Source: Amphimedon queenslandica
Lineage: Eukaryota > Porifera > Demospongiae > Haplosclerida > Niphatidae
Length of the DNA: 64,000 nucleotides
Reading direction: 5' to 3'
NCBI RefSeq assembly: GCF_000090795.2
Contig: NW_003546245.1
Location: 739,562-803,561, forward strand
Made by a program: the position numbers and the translations under genes. The notes beneath the pieces were generated by a model, which saw only the letters and a list, made by a program, of their open reading frames with translations, was not told the DNA's origin and searched no databases. This document shows, one piece after another, positions 1 to 13,452 of the stretch (its first letter is position 1; every line of letters begins with the position of its first letter).

Positions 1-3370
<3,370 letters not shown>

Positions 3371-3464
3371 GCTATGCTATGGTCGGATGGGTGTGGTTTA
3401 TCACTCCGCCTATGGGAGGAGCTAAAATTTATCTAGGTCACGCCCTCATTCATTAAAAGTAAAA
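3371..3464. promoter_or_regulatory. 94-bp bidirectional promoter, ABCC / DXO
   Basis: Two divergent start codons lie only 94 bp apart, so both 5' UTRs and core promoters must fit here or overlap the genes. The stretch has GC-box-like GGTGTGG and GGGAGGAGC motifs and no TATA box that I can see. Function is inferred from the layout. Confidence 0.6.
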
Positions 3465-5293
3465 ATGGCGGCAAAGACCAAAAGCATACTTAGCGATGAT
3501 TCTCCATCTCCGAAAAGATCAAAGCTTCATACCGAAGGAGAGGCCCACCAACAGCAACCAAAGCCTTTAGGGAAGATATCTGACTTCGTTGTTTCTCGTT
3601 TGGAAGATTTTTACAAGCCCAACCCACCTTTTCGCCTCCCAGTGGAAATTGGTTCTTTCTCTTTCGACAGAAAAGGAGATCTGACACTAGACAGGAGTGG
3701 ACTGAAGTACTTGACACAGCCGGGGAAACTTGGTTTTGATTTGAAAGTTGGTTACGATTCGTTTCAGCCCAAGTTGAACCAAACTCCTGACCTAACTGTT
3801 ATTTTAAACTGGATCTCTCACAACTGGAATTGTTTTCTTCCAAAAATGAAAGGACAGTCTTCGCTTGACGGTAAACCACCTGAAGATCTCAACGGATCTG
3901 CTCCGATTGTTCAGACGGCAAATCAATCTTCTGTAACCACAAGGTAATTAGAAAAATTTGATTAAAAAAAATTAATAATAATTGTGTTTAGTTTTCATTC
4001 ACGACCTGATAATCTTTTAACCGACTTCATTTGTTGGCGTGGACTTATGACTAAACTACTCTGCACTCCATATAATAAGGTAATCAGCATAAAAATGTAA
4101 TTATTTAATTATTGCAATGACTGCAATAATATAATTAAGCAATAATTACATGAAATTAGCATTATTAATTCCTTTTTTCAGTCCGAGCCCTGGAAGATGA
4201 TTGCAACTCGTCATAACGATACCATATATCTCCGTGAACTTGAGACACCAGAAAAGGCTGAGAAAGAAGCAAACATGAGTTTGGCTGAGAAACAAATGTG
4301 CTACTGGGGATTGAAGTTTGAAGATTACATGACAAGAAAAGGTCTCGTCGTGAATATTTTATCATCCTTTCTACTTTATTTTGCCTCCTCCATCTTCCAT
4401 TGTCCTCCTCTCTCTGTCTTTAGATCCCAAAGTTCCACCTCCTTCCCAACAGCAAGACAAATCAGGTACCATCAATCCACTGGAAGCTTTCTGCTGTGTA
4501 GTAAGGACTCGACTAAACACTCATTCACTAGTGATGGTTGGAGAAGTGGACTGCATTGACCCGGTTACTAATATTTAATTTATCATTAGTGAGTGATTAT
4601 TATGATTATAGGCATCAAGAGAGAAAGTGCCTCAGAGCTATGTCGAACTGAAAACAAGTCGTGTTATTTATACGGACAGAAACAAGGCCAGTTTTAAAAG
4701 GTATCAAATGTATAAACACTTCATTATAACATGGTTTCTGTTGCAATATGTAGGCACAAATTAATGAAATGGTGGGCACAGTCCTTCCTCGTTGGTATCC
4801 CAAAGATAGTCTGTGGCTTTCGGGACAATGAGGGCATCGTCCAACACATACAACAATTCAAAACGGTGGACATACCCAGGGAATCACAGGTTAAAGAATT
4901 ACAAGCTGTAATAGGCTGAATGGCTTGGATTTGACCATGCTGTTGTATTAGCGTTGCTTTTTCCTTTTTCTCTCAGAGTGATTTAAGTTTATGGCAAGGG
5001 AACGTTTGTCTTAATTTTCTTGACGAGCTCTTGAAGTGGATCAAAGAAACTGTCGTAAAAGATGATTCACAGTATGCAGGAATAATTATATCTTTTCAAA
5101 CAGTCTCATATTCTTTTTGATTAGAACGCTCTATCTCATTGAATGGAATCATCCTTATACACACATCTCTGCAACTTGTAGGTCTACTACGCCAGACTTG
5201 TTTGTGCTACCAGACTGGTATATAAACAAACTCTCTCCTCCATTGGTTGATCCTTCCTCTCAGTCTCCATCCTCTGTCTCCTCTCCTATGTAA
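3465..5293 (+). CDS. DXO: DXO/Dom3Z (Rai1 family) decapping and 5'-3' exoribonuclease
   Basis: RNA 5'-end quality-control nuclease that removes incomplete or non-canonical (for example NAD) caps and degrades the RNA. Exons that join in frame begin at 3465 (to 3943) and continue near 3990-4080, 4182-4343, 4423-4560, 4611-4700, 4754-4890, 4977-5070 and 5125-5293. The family active site is visible: WGLKFEDYM (Glu), GEVDC (Glu and Asp), VELKTS (Glu and Lys) and WWAQSFLVG (Gln), which are the divalent-metal and substrate residues of DXO. The N-terminus (first ~35 residues) is charged and probably disordered. The last exon ends in a Ser/Pro-rich tail. The catalytic set is complete, so the enzyme should be active. 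Confidence 0.93.
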
Positions 5294-5371
5294 TATTTTT
5301 TAAAAATAAGATAATTTTTACTTAAGAAGTAGGTGTGTTTGAAGCTACAGCAAAGGGGAGGGCCTTGAGTA

Positions 5372-7372
5372 ATGGGGAATGAACAATCAAAGGAAAAGGA
5401 GAAACATGTTTTTTCGACACATGAGTTAGTATTTAACCAGTTAAATGAGGCTCCAGTCTATTGCTTCGATCAGAATGTGTCCAGTGAGGGTCTGGCTTTC
5501 TCTCATAGTAATTTAAAAGTAAGGTTTCCCTCAAGACAAGATCAGTTCCAAGTGGCCTATCTGAATGCATATCTTCAGCTTGGACACGTTGATCAGACTC
5601 TGTCAGTTAGAGCCAGACTGGAGGATAGTGTTGGTAGCATTGCTGTCATTGGGTTTGGTGAGTCAAATACTCGTTCACATTCTGACCTGTATCTTTTTGA
5701 TGTGACTCAGCGAAAGGTTTACCTTTGTGGAGATGAGGTTCCAAATGTCCGTCTTCCAGTCTGTGGCGATGGAGACATTATTCAATTTCAAGTTGACATT
5801 GGACGAGGTCGTCTGAGCTATCAGATAATTAACAGTGCATCATCTAAACAAGAGTCGGCTACAGCTGGTGATAGATCATTAGTTACATTTAAATTTGATT
5901 CTGCTGACCTGCCTCACAGTGTTCGTCCATTATTTGGAATGCGTTCAACTAGTGTCACTGAGCCGTCATTCCATGTACTTGAAGTTTCTAGGGAACTAAG
6001 TCTTACCGACAAAGCTTTGTTTGATAAGGAATCAATCTATGGTCCAGTAACACTCTCAAATGATTGCTTAAACATCTCACGTCAAGATATTAAAAGCAAC
6101 TGTTGCGCTTTAATAGACAAAGTGCTGAGGGAAGGAACTCACAGATGGAAAATTAGAATATTAAAAGATGTCGGGGCCTCTACCTGCCTTGGAATAGCAA
6201 AACATCCATTTTATGTCCCTAACATGTACGGGATGAGTTCACAGCATATGTATCTACACAGTCAGCTAATGGTGTGGCGGTCCTATGGTGGATCGCTCTA
6301 CTCTTCTGGATCCAAGCTAAGTCACGAGTTGCGGCCACTTGACTATGATGATAAGCCAGTTACTGTTGAGTTCTTGTTGGATTTAACTGCTGGAACGCTT
6401 GAGATTATACGTGAAGGAGTATCCCTGGGGATCGCTTTCAAAGGAATAAAGCCACCAGTTCAACCAGTCGTTGTTTTTTATGCAGGCTGTGAGAAAGAAG
6501 TCCAGCTGGTCAGCTTTCATTCTAATGCGCCCTCAGGGAATAATGATGACCCAATATTGCTTAAACAATCAGGGAGTAAGAGGAGTAGTGATAGAGTAAC
6601 GAAAAAGCATAAGAAGAGAATATCCTATGCATTTGATAGGAGTATGACTTATGGGAGCCTCCTGATCTCACCTGATGGAATGACAGTAGAGAGAAGACAG
6701 TCACACATTGGTAATGCATACTGCCTCATCAATCAAACCTGCAGTACTGGAGTATACAACTGGTCTTTTAAAATCAATGAAGATCAAGGTGCTAGTATAT
6801 GCTTGGGTATAACAACAGAGCCAGTTGAGGTCACAAATGATGCAATATATGAGTCTAAAAGCATGTATCTGTATCGCTCATACATGGGTAAACTCTATTA
6901 CAATGGGAGGGAGCTAAGGAAAGAATTTGAAGAGTTTTGGATGCCTGGCACTATAGTTGAGCTAATCTTGGACTTGGTAAATGGCGTCTTGCAGATTCTT
7001 GTGAATGGAATCAATCAAGGAGTATGTTTTGGTAATTTGGAAGCAAAGGCTTACAGACCAATTGTTTGTTTCTATGCGGCCATGCCCAAGTCCATAACTC
7101 TTTTAAAATTTGAACATTTTCCTTCAGAGCCCAAAGCTATGTTTGTACCAAATAATTTAAATCAAGGGATGCCCTTTCAAAGCAATGGTTTGAGTGAAGA
7201 TATAGAAAAAGGAATTCAAAGGACAGACAGGTGTATGGTGTGTAGTGCTATCGATGGCAATGTTGTTATCTTACCGTGTAAGCATGCGGTATATTGTGCA
7301 GCTCATGCTGTAGTTGGAGAATATTGTATTGTATGCGAAAGACGTATAGAAAGCATAGTGAATGTTTTTTAG
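5372..7372 (+). CDS. Intronless SPRY x3 - RING protein with N-myristoylation signal (putative E3 ubiquitin ligase)
   Basis: Single-exon 666-residue protein in a region where every other sizeable gene is split. It starts MGNEQSKE, which fits the MGxxxS consensus for N-myristoylation, so it is probably membrane-anchored. Three successive domains of SPRY/B30.2 type can be seen at about 25-210, 215-395 and 435-600; the second and third share the signature of a W after G-x-x, then GASxCLGI and an LDLxxGxLxI strand. Residues 621-666 are a C-terminal RING variant: C-x2-C, C-x-H-x3-C, then x2-H and C-x2-C, so one usual Cys position is His. The RING closes on RRIESIVNVF, like the terminal RINGs of the IAP/Mib/MGRN class. 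I recognise no orthologue. E3 activity is inferred from the RING. Lack of introns suggests a retroposed origin. Confidence 0.8.
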   Translation: MGNEQSKEKEKHVFSTHELVFNQLNEAPVYCFDQNVSSEGLAFSHSNLKVRFPSRQDQFQVAYLNAYLQLGHVDQTLSVRARLEDSVGSIAVIGFGESNTRSHSDLYLFDVTQRKVYLCGDEVPNVRLPVCGDGDIIQFQVDIGRGRLSYQIINSASSKQESATAGDRSLVTFKFDSADLPHSVRPLFGMRSTSVTEPSFHVLEVSRELSLTDKALFDKESIYGPVTLSNDCLNISRQDIKSNCCALIDKVLREGTHRWKIRILKDVGASTCLGIAKHPFYVPNMYGMSSQHMYLHSQLMVWRSYGGSLYSSGSKLSHELRPLDYDDKPVTVEFLLDLTAGTLEIIREGVSLGIAFKGIKPPVQPVVVFYAGCEKEVQLVSFHSNAPSGNNDDPILLKQSGSKRSSDRVTKKHKKRISYAFDRSMTYGSLLISPDGMTVERRQSHIGNAYCLINQTCSTGVYNWSFKINEDQGASICLGITTEPVEVTNDAIYESKSMYLYRSYMGKLYYNGRELRKEFEEFWMPGTIVELILDLVNGVLQILVNGINQGVCFGNLEAKAYRPIVCFYAAMPKSITLLKFEHFPSEPKAMFVPNNLNQGMPFQSNGLSEDIEKGIQRTDRCMVCSAIDGNVVILPCKHAVYCAAHAVVGEYCIVCERRIESIVNVF

Positions 7373-7499
7373 TAAAAATAATGTAATGTAATGTGCTATA
7401 TTTATCTGAGATAATGATAATAACCAAAAGTTAATGAAAAGTTAATTGAATAATTAAATCAGCAACGTCACGTCACGTGATCTTAGCCCCACAGTAAAG

Positions 7500-10220
7500 A
7501 TGGCATTTTTTGGTTTTGGTCCTTTCTCGACAGAAATAGGGTCACTGATCGGTAAGGAATCAATAGAGACTCCTTATATTGTATTTTAATTTTAGAGCAA
7601 GCGACAGACAACTCTGCTTCGGCCGGAAATATAGCCCTCCATCTTCAAATCTGTGACGCTATCAACTCTTTCGAGACAGGGTAGGCATTGTTGTTTTATT
7701 GTTGTGACTCTGATATCCGTACACAGTCCTAAAGATGCTGTGGCTGCCATTAGAAAGCGATTAACTGGAAGCATGAAGAACTTTCATATCATAAACCTAA
7801 CCCTGACCGTAAGTATTTATGCAAAGCTCCTCCTCTTACTCCTCCCTCTTTTGCCAGGTACTGGAAACCTGTGTCAAGAACTGTGGTCCTATGTTTCATG
7901 GAAGAATAGCTACTAAAGAATTTCTAAAGGACCTTACGAATGTTATACAACCCAAAGTATTATTTTTGTCTTGTTTATATTTCCCTTTCTGTTTCCTTTT
8001 AAATGCTGTTTCACCTCCTTTCTTCATCCCTCCCCCTCTCTCTCTCTTTTGATAGAATAATCCTCCTACCATAGTACGAGAGCGTATATTAGGACTAATA
8101 CAGTATTGGGCAGATGCCTTTAAAGCTAATCCAGAGCTAGCAGCTGTCAATGAAGTGTATCAACAATTGAAAAACGATGGTGTTGAATTCCCACCTCTGG
8201 ACTTGGACACGTTTGCTCCAATCAGCACGCCTTTTAGGGTAAAGAAACCACACCCATCAACAACCACACCCACTCAATTAGTGCACATGATAACGATGTT
8301 TATAAACCAAATAAACATTACTTAATATTTACTATATTTTATGTTTATGTGTTTGTAAAAGCATCACCATGTGTAGCTCTTTATTAGTAACTACATTTTA
8401 TACTTTATTGTCTGCTTTTATAGCCAGAAGGTGGTTCACAGCAAGTGCAAGAGGTTTGATAAAATGATTTTTTTTGATAAAATCATCTTCCATTTTACTC
8501 TCTTTTTAGAGACCGTCTCAACAGCAACCATCATCGTCTCATCAGGTTGTGGGTGGGGCCAGTCCTAGAGGGGGCGGGAGACCTATTAGAAGTCTTAAAC
8601 CCGAACAAATTGCAAAATTATTGTCAGAACTTGATGTAGTGAGAAGGTAAGAGAAAGACTATTCTGTTTTACATGTACATTTGACCTCTCTCTCTCTCTC
8701 TTTCTCTCTCTTCCTTTTTTTTATCTCTTCTATTGATAGAAATCTTGATGTAATGAATGAGATATTGGTAGAGAATGAGCCAGGCAAAGAGTCAGAAGAT
8801 GATTATAGTTTGATGCAAGAGCTAAACACTACAATGAGATCAATGCAGGAAAGAGTGACAATACTAATAGGAAGGGTGCAAGATGAGATAGTGATGGGTG
8901 AGGTTTTGTTGTTGTTTATTGTTATTGTATTGTTGTTTATTGTTATCGTGTTGTTTTTTTAGAGAGTTTGCTACAGATTAATGATGAGCTGAATGGTTGT
9001 TTCACACGGTACGACCGTCACATGAAGAATAGGAAGGCAGCGGCTGCTAATGTAAGCGGAAACGAAACGAGTTTCACTGATCCAGTGATTGACTTGCCTC
9101 CTCCAATGGTAAGGGAGTATTATATATGTACTATACTACTGTATATTCATAATTATTAATGTACTGATATTCTCTACTCTAGGATTCTACTGCTCCTTCA
9201 ATTAGCTACCCTTCATTAGATGATGAACCTCCTCCCCAGTATGAGAAGGAAGATTCGTCAAGAGGAGGTGGTGATGAAGCTGTTGGTCAACTCATTGATC
9301 TGGGGATTGATTTGAGTGCTCCTCCTCCTCCTCCCTCTACTGCTGGTGGTGGTAATGATATAGTACAACAATTGGCACAAATAGGTAAATCCATTGACAC
9401 TTTGTGTGAACACTCTTTAGTGCTGTATATCCAGAGCTATTGGTAGGAGTTATACTTGCATTTCTTGCAGTGTTTTTAACACTTACCCTTATAGTACAGG
9501 GTATTTTGTCAAAAATGGCTAGGAAAGAATTCTTCGTTTTTATAATTTTTTTCTGATGCATATACACGTTCTTATGTTGTGTAGAAAGTTTGAGTTGATT
9601 ATGATCAAAATTGAATTTTTAAATAGGTATAACTTCTGATCCTGCACCCTCGATGGGTGGAGTAGGGGGAGGTACTTCTAGTAATCTTCTCTCCTCGGGC
9701 CAAAACGATTTTGACATGTTTGCACACAGTCGACTGGCATACAGTAACACTAGTGAGGGATCCACATATGAAGATAATAGACAGGAGCAAGGGACATCTT
9801 TAACTTCTGCACTTCTACGTCAGCCACAACCTGAACCAATACCTGCTAATCAGTAAGGAGAAAGAGAGAGAGAGAGAAGGAGACCTCTTTATTCTGGGGA
9901 GGAGCAATACTACCTCTCCTTGTGGGTGTCCTTAATATTATAAAGGCATACTGTGTCTTCTTTTAAATTCTCCATAGATATGAAAATCTATCAGAATGGG
10001 TAGGAGCTACAAGTAATGACACACAGCAGTCAACCCAACAAGATCAAGCAACCAGTGCTGGTAATAATAATCACAATATGATCACATTATGATCCTATTT
10101 ATTCTTTTTTAATGTATAGAGTTTGATCAGTTTTTAGCTGACAGGGCAGGTAAGGGCAGTAAGCACAGACCACAGATGCAGAAACACGAAGAACTAAATG
10201 ACGAATTGTTCCAGCTGTAA
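7500..10220 (+). CDS. TOM1: TOM1/TOM1L2-type VHS-GAT endosomal sorting adaptor
   Basis: Adaptor that sorts ubiquitinated cargo at endosomes and binds clathrin, Tollip and ubiquitin. The start MAFFGFGPFSTEIGSLIEQA opens a VHS domain, built from exons at about 7500-7555, 7595-7680, 7727-7810, 7858-7960 and 8056-8240 (for example FHGRIATKEFLKDL). A GAT domain follows, from the run LKPEQIAKLLSEL near 8600 through 9055. Downstream is a Pro/Gly-rich tail with the clathrin-box-like LIDLGIDL near 9290. The last exon gives EFDQFLADRAGKGSKHR and stops at 10220. The gene is convergent with the parkin-like gene. TOM1 versus TOM1L2 cannot be separated, since the vertebrate paralogues split later. Confidence 0.9.
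9440..9605. repeat. Degenerate copy of the ATAGTACAGGG repeat family in a TOM1 intron
   Basis: The intron between about 9385 and 9626 contains TATAGTACAGGGTATTTT, then AAAATGGCTAGGA, TGATGCATATACA and TTATGTTGTGTAGAAAGTTTGAG in the order and orientation of the right arm of the foldback at 25106-25426. Confidence 0.7.
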
Positions 10221-10579
10221 AATAAAATTAAATATTAATGATTATATTGGACTCTACATATTTTAGTTAGCTTCAGCGTTTGCCGCCTTTAATTTGTCTC
10301 TCTTTCCTTTTCCCCTCTCTTCCTCTCAATGTGTGAACTATTTCATTATCTGTTGTTTATAGTTATTAATGTTGTTGCTCTTTGTTTTCTTAAAATCAAT
10401 AACTATATCACACACAAAATTTCTTATAAACACTAATAACTATTAATAATTGTTGCTATTGTTATCATTATTGTTTGTTTCACACAATTTTACATTAAAA
10501 AAAAACAATCAAATTTTAGCAGACGTTGAACACACGATAAGGAATGCTTCAAAAGATGAGAGAGAGAGAGAGGAGCTTT
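10221..10579. other. Convergent intergenic region, no gene seen
   Basis: AT-rich and pyrimidine-rich DNA between the TOM1 stop and the parkin-like stop, holding the two 3' UTRs. I checked the minus strand for a Cys/His-rich exon that could supply a RING2 and found none. Confidence 0.6.
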
Positions 10580-12570
10580 TTATTGCGGCCATTTTGATGC
10601 AGCAGCACACTTTGGATCAATAGTGAATTCCTACATACAATGAATGACAATGACATCATGTGACTATCACGTGACAGTCATACTTTGATTTCCTTTTCAT
10701 CTACTATCACACAATTGCCTTCATGCCAATTCTTCTTACAAACACAACAGTAAGCTTGCTAAAGGAAGGAAGCAAGAGAGAATACATTAGAATACAATGC
10801 ACGTATATGAATGTATATATGTTTTGCATATGCATAATGTATCTATGTACATATAAGGTATGTTTAAGTATTACGTACTTGACATTTAAAGCACGAGACT
10901 TTCTTCCTCATCTGAGGAGGAGGGGGAGGAGGAGGAGGCCCTTGAAACAACTTTTTAAAGAGCATCCAAGCACCTTAAGAAGGAGAGACACAAGTACATC
11001 ATAACCTTTAGCTATCCATTACTTACTTCCAGTAACAACAGGAGCAGGAGTAGATGCAGAGGCTGGTTGGGTTACTTCTGTGTCCGTCCCTCGTGACACA
11101 TCAACTTCAAACTTGCAATTGCTATTAGTGCAAATAATATTGTCACCAGGGGGGGCCCACTGTTCAAAGGCCAAGTCACTAAATGCATTGTACTAGAGTG
11201 GAGGGAGGAAGATGAGTCAAAGAGAAGGGTCACTCTAACTTACGAACGATTTTCCGTCAGTAGTTTTCTCGACAATACGGAAATGATGAGGATCAGAAAT
11301 AGGAGTATCAAGACAATCAGCATCTATTAAGTCACAATAATAAGTGTTGATTATGTACTTGTATAAAAATATATCTATCGCTACCTGTTCCTGGGCAATG
11401 TATAGAGAAGCCTGCCTGCCCAAAATTTTTGAATTTGTTCCTGTCCAGCATGATGGTGCAGTAGTAATGGAAGCAGTTGAAGCAAATTGTGTGCTTGCTA
11501 TTGCACGAGAACAGGAATACAACCATACTGTATACAGAGACACACAGAAAGGAAACTAGTTATTCTATTGCTCTATGTCTGCTGGTTCACTTACTCTTTT
11601 TTCTCACATTTCATGCAGGGTAATTGATGAATGTTAGTTCGTAATTGCCTTAGAAAAGGTGCTTGATTATCACCAGGACAAGCTTTACACACATACGTTA
11701 TAACAGGCTAAATTAAGAGAAGCAGTCATGATTAGAAGAAAAAGAGAGAGAGGGATTACATGTCCTTTTCCTTTACAAGAAGGATTCGCACAAGTTCCTT
11801 CTGCCTTTAAAACACTCTCATCATCAAAATAGTCAATGTCACCTTCAAGAATAAAGGTTTCCTAATGTGACAGAGCAAGAAGTTCAAGTTAGATTCCATC
11901 ATATTTTACCTGGTTACACCCGGCACATCTAAAAATTGGTTTTACTTCACAAGTAGAGCCACAACTCTTACAGTAACCATACTTATTATCTAGAGTGTAT
12001 GTAAAAGAATTTCACAATAACTATTTGATGCATTAAAGATTTACCTTCTACAGCATTGTTTGCCCCTTTAAGATCAAGCTGGATCTGCGATGCAGTCTTT
12101 ATCTGAAGCTCAGTTGCTGGTTGAAGAAAAAACACCGTAGCCGACTTTGATATAAAGACAGCCTAAAAAAGAATAAAGTAAAAAGTACTAGTTCCTTTTC
12201 TTTGTTTAATTTCATGTTTATTTGCTCTATAAAAGGGAGCTTTTTAAGTATTAAAGATGGCTTTTGCTGGAAGGCAATTTTTTTAACAACTTGTTCATGC
12301 TTCATGAGGTGTAAATTAAGGTGTAAACAAGTAGCTTGTAATTAATATTTGAGAGAGAAAGAGAGACAAACTTACTTCAGCTGTAGCATCTCCAGGAAGT
12401 GGCTTCCCTTCGTGTAACAGCAAGAAATGTCTGCCTTGTGGCTCTTCATTCAGCTCTTTTAGCGCTTTGGCTATTATAGCGTTTAGTTTAGTCTTCTTAT
12501 CAACGTGCAAGGTTGCCCTCTGCTTCCCAAACTGTATGTTAATGCCTATCGGGCCACTGGCAGTCGCCAT
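10580..12570 (-). CDS. PRKN-like: Parkin-like protein: Ubl-RING0-RING1-IBR, apparently lacking RING2
   Basis: The start at 12570 (MATASGPIGINIQFGKQRAT) opens a ubiquitin-like domain. RING0 follows (CKSC, CAGC, CANPSC, CKAC; all eight ligand positions filled). RING1 matches parkin closely (SCNSKHTICFNCFHYYC, then FxIHCPG and DPHHFRI). The IBR has CTNSNC, then SCFKCQQAYCCVCKKNWHEGNC, with all eight ligands and a shortened loop. Human parkin continues through the REP helix to RING2 with the catalytic Cys. Here the frame either stops at 10678 or, through a gtatga donor and a last exon near 10580-10630, ends in EFTIDPKCAASKWPQ, which resembles only the start of REP. A polyadenylation-type AATAAA overlaps that stop. 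As read, it could bind E2 and phospho-ubiquitin but could not form the RBR thioester. Confidence 0.85.
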
Positions 12571-12735
12571 CTTTGCGAAAAAGCATCAGCAGGAGAGAAA
12601 AGGGCACAAAAACATGCACGGCAATTATGGCCGATCAGTCCCCACCCATACATTTATGAATATTAACTACTTTTAACAATAACCCTATCTTTATTAAAAA
12701 TAGTATAATAATTAGATCTACTGTTGATTTTATTG

Positions 12736-13341
12736 CTATGTATTAAATTTTTTAAATACAATAGATGGTTCGTGTGGTTCTGGAATTATGTTGATAAGGC
12801 GTCTATATGGCCTCATTTTCCCTCTCCAGGCTCTGATCTTCCCTGGATTGAATGGCTCCCTAGTAAACTGCACTACTCCTTTCTCTAGAGCAAAGAGAGT
12901 GTGATCCCGGCCTAATCCAACCTACATGAACATGCACATGTACAAGAAAATGGAATATTTTTGTTCATAAGATAAACCAAGAGACCATTACATTAATTGA
13001 TAATCCCTTACATTGCTTCCTGGATGATACGGTGTCCCTCTTTGCTTCACCAATATGCAACCTGGATAAACCTTTTGACCTGCATCGCCCCACACAATCA
13101 TTAGAATCATTAATATTGATATTAATTTTTCATAATTAATTTAGATCAAGATATATATGATTATACATATACCATTTCCACATTTGAGTCCCAGTCTTCT
13201 TCCAATTGTGTTATTCTTCTTATTGCCAGAGCTACCAGATCCTTTTTTGCTGGCCCATCTGACGCTAGAAAGAGGCAGTAGAGATGAGAGACCACCAAAA
13301 GGCACAAAATATGACCGACAACCAGCAAGTAAAGCAGCCAT
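12736..13341 (-). CDS. MRPL27: Mitochondrial large-subunit ribosomal protein bL27m
   Basis: Component of the mitochondrial 39S/54S ribosomal subunit near the peptidyl transferase centre. The start at 13341 gives MAALLAGCRSYFVPFGGLSS, an Arg-containing, acid-free presequence. It is followed by WASKKGSGSSGNKKNNTIGRRLGLKCGNG, where the bL27 core begins. Two further exons give AGQKVYPGCILVKQRGTPYH and HPGSNVGLGRDHTLFALEKG, both canonical L27, and the protein ends IIPEPHEPSIVFKKFNT. Three exons are joined by short introns. It is divergent from CFAP61 with 111 bp between the starts. Confidence 0.95.
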
Positions 13342-13452
13342 TTTGAGACACCACGTGGGTGGGCGTGGTTTATTTGAATAATTTCGTTGCTATGGTGACA
13401 GTGACCACCTAACACCTAGTACCTTTGCAATACTTAGCTTTTATACACAATT
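13342..13452. promoter_or_regulatory. 111-bp bidirectional promoter, MRPL27 / CFAP61
   Basis: Short divergent spacer containing CCACGTGG at about 13350 and the GC-box-like GTGGGCGTGG. Regulatory role is inferred from position. Confidence 0.55.

Noticed and set aside
5372-7372. Assignment as a TRIM or neuralized protein
   Set aside because: TRIM has RING first and SPRY last; neuralized NHR repeats do not fit the GASxCLGI and LDLxxGxLxI pattern seen.
11344-11559. Plus-strand frame MLIMYLYKNISIATCSW
   Set aside because: Antisense to the parkin RING1 exon, whose Cys/His pattern is unambiguous.
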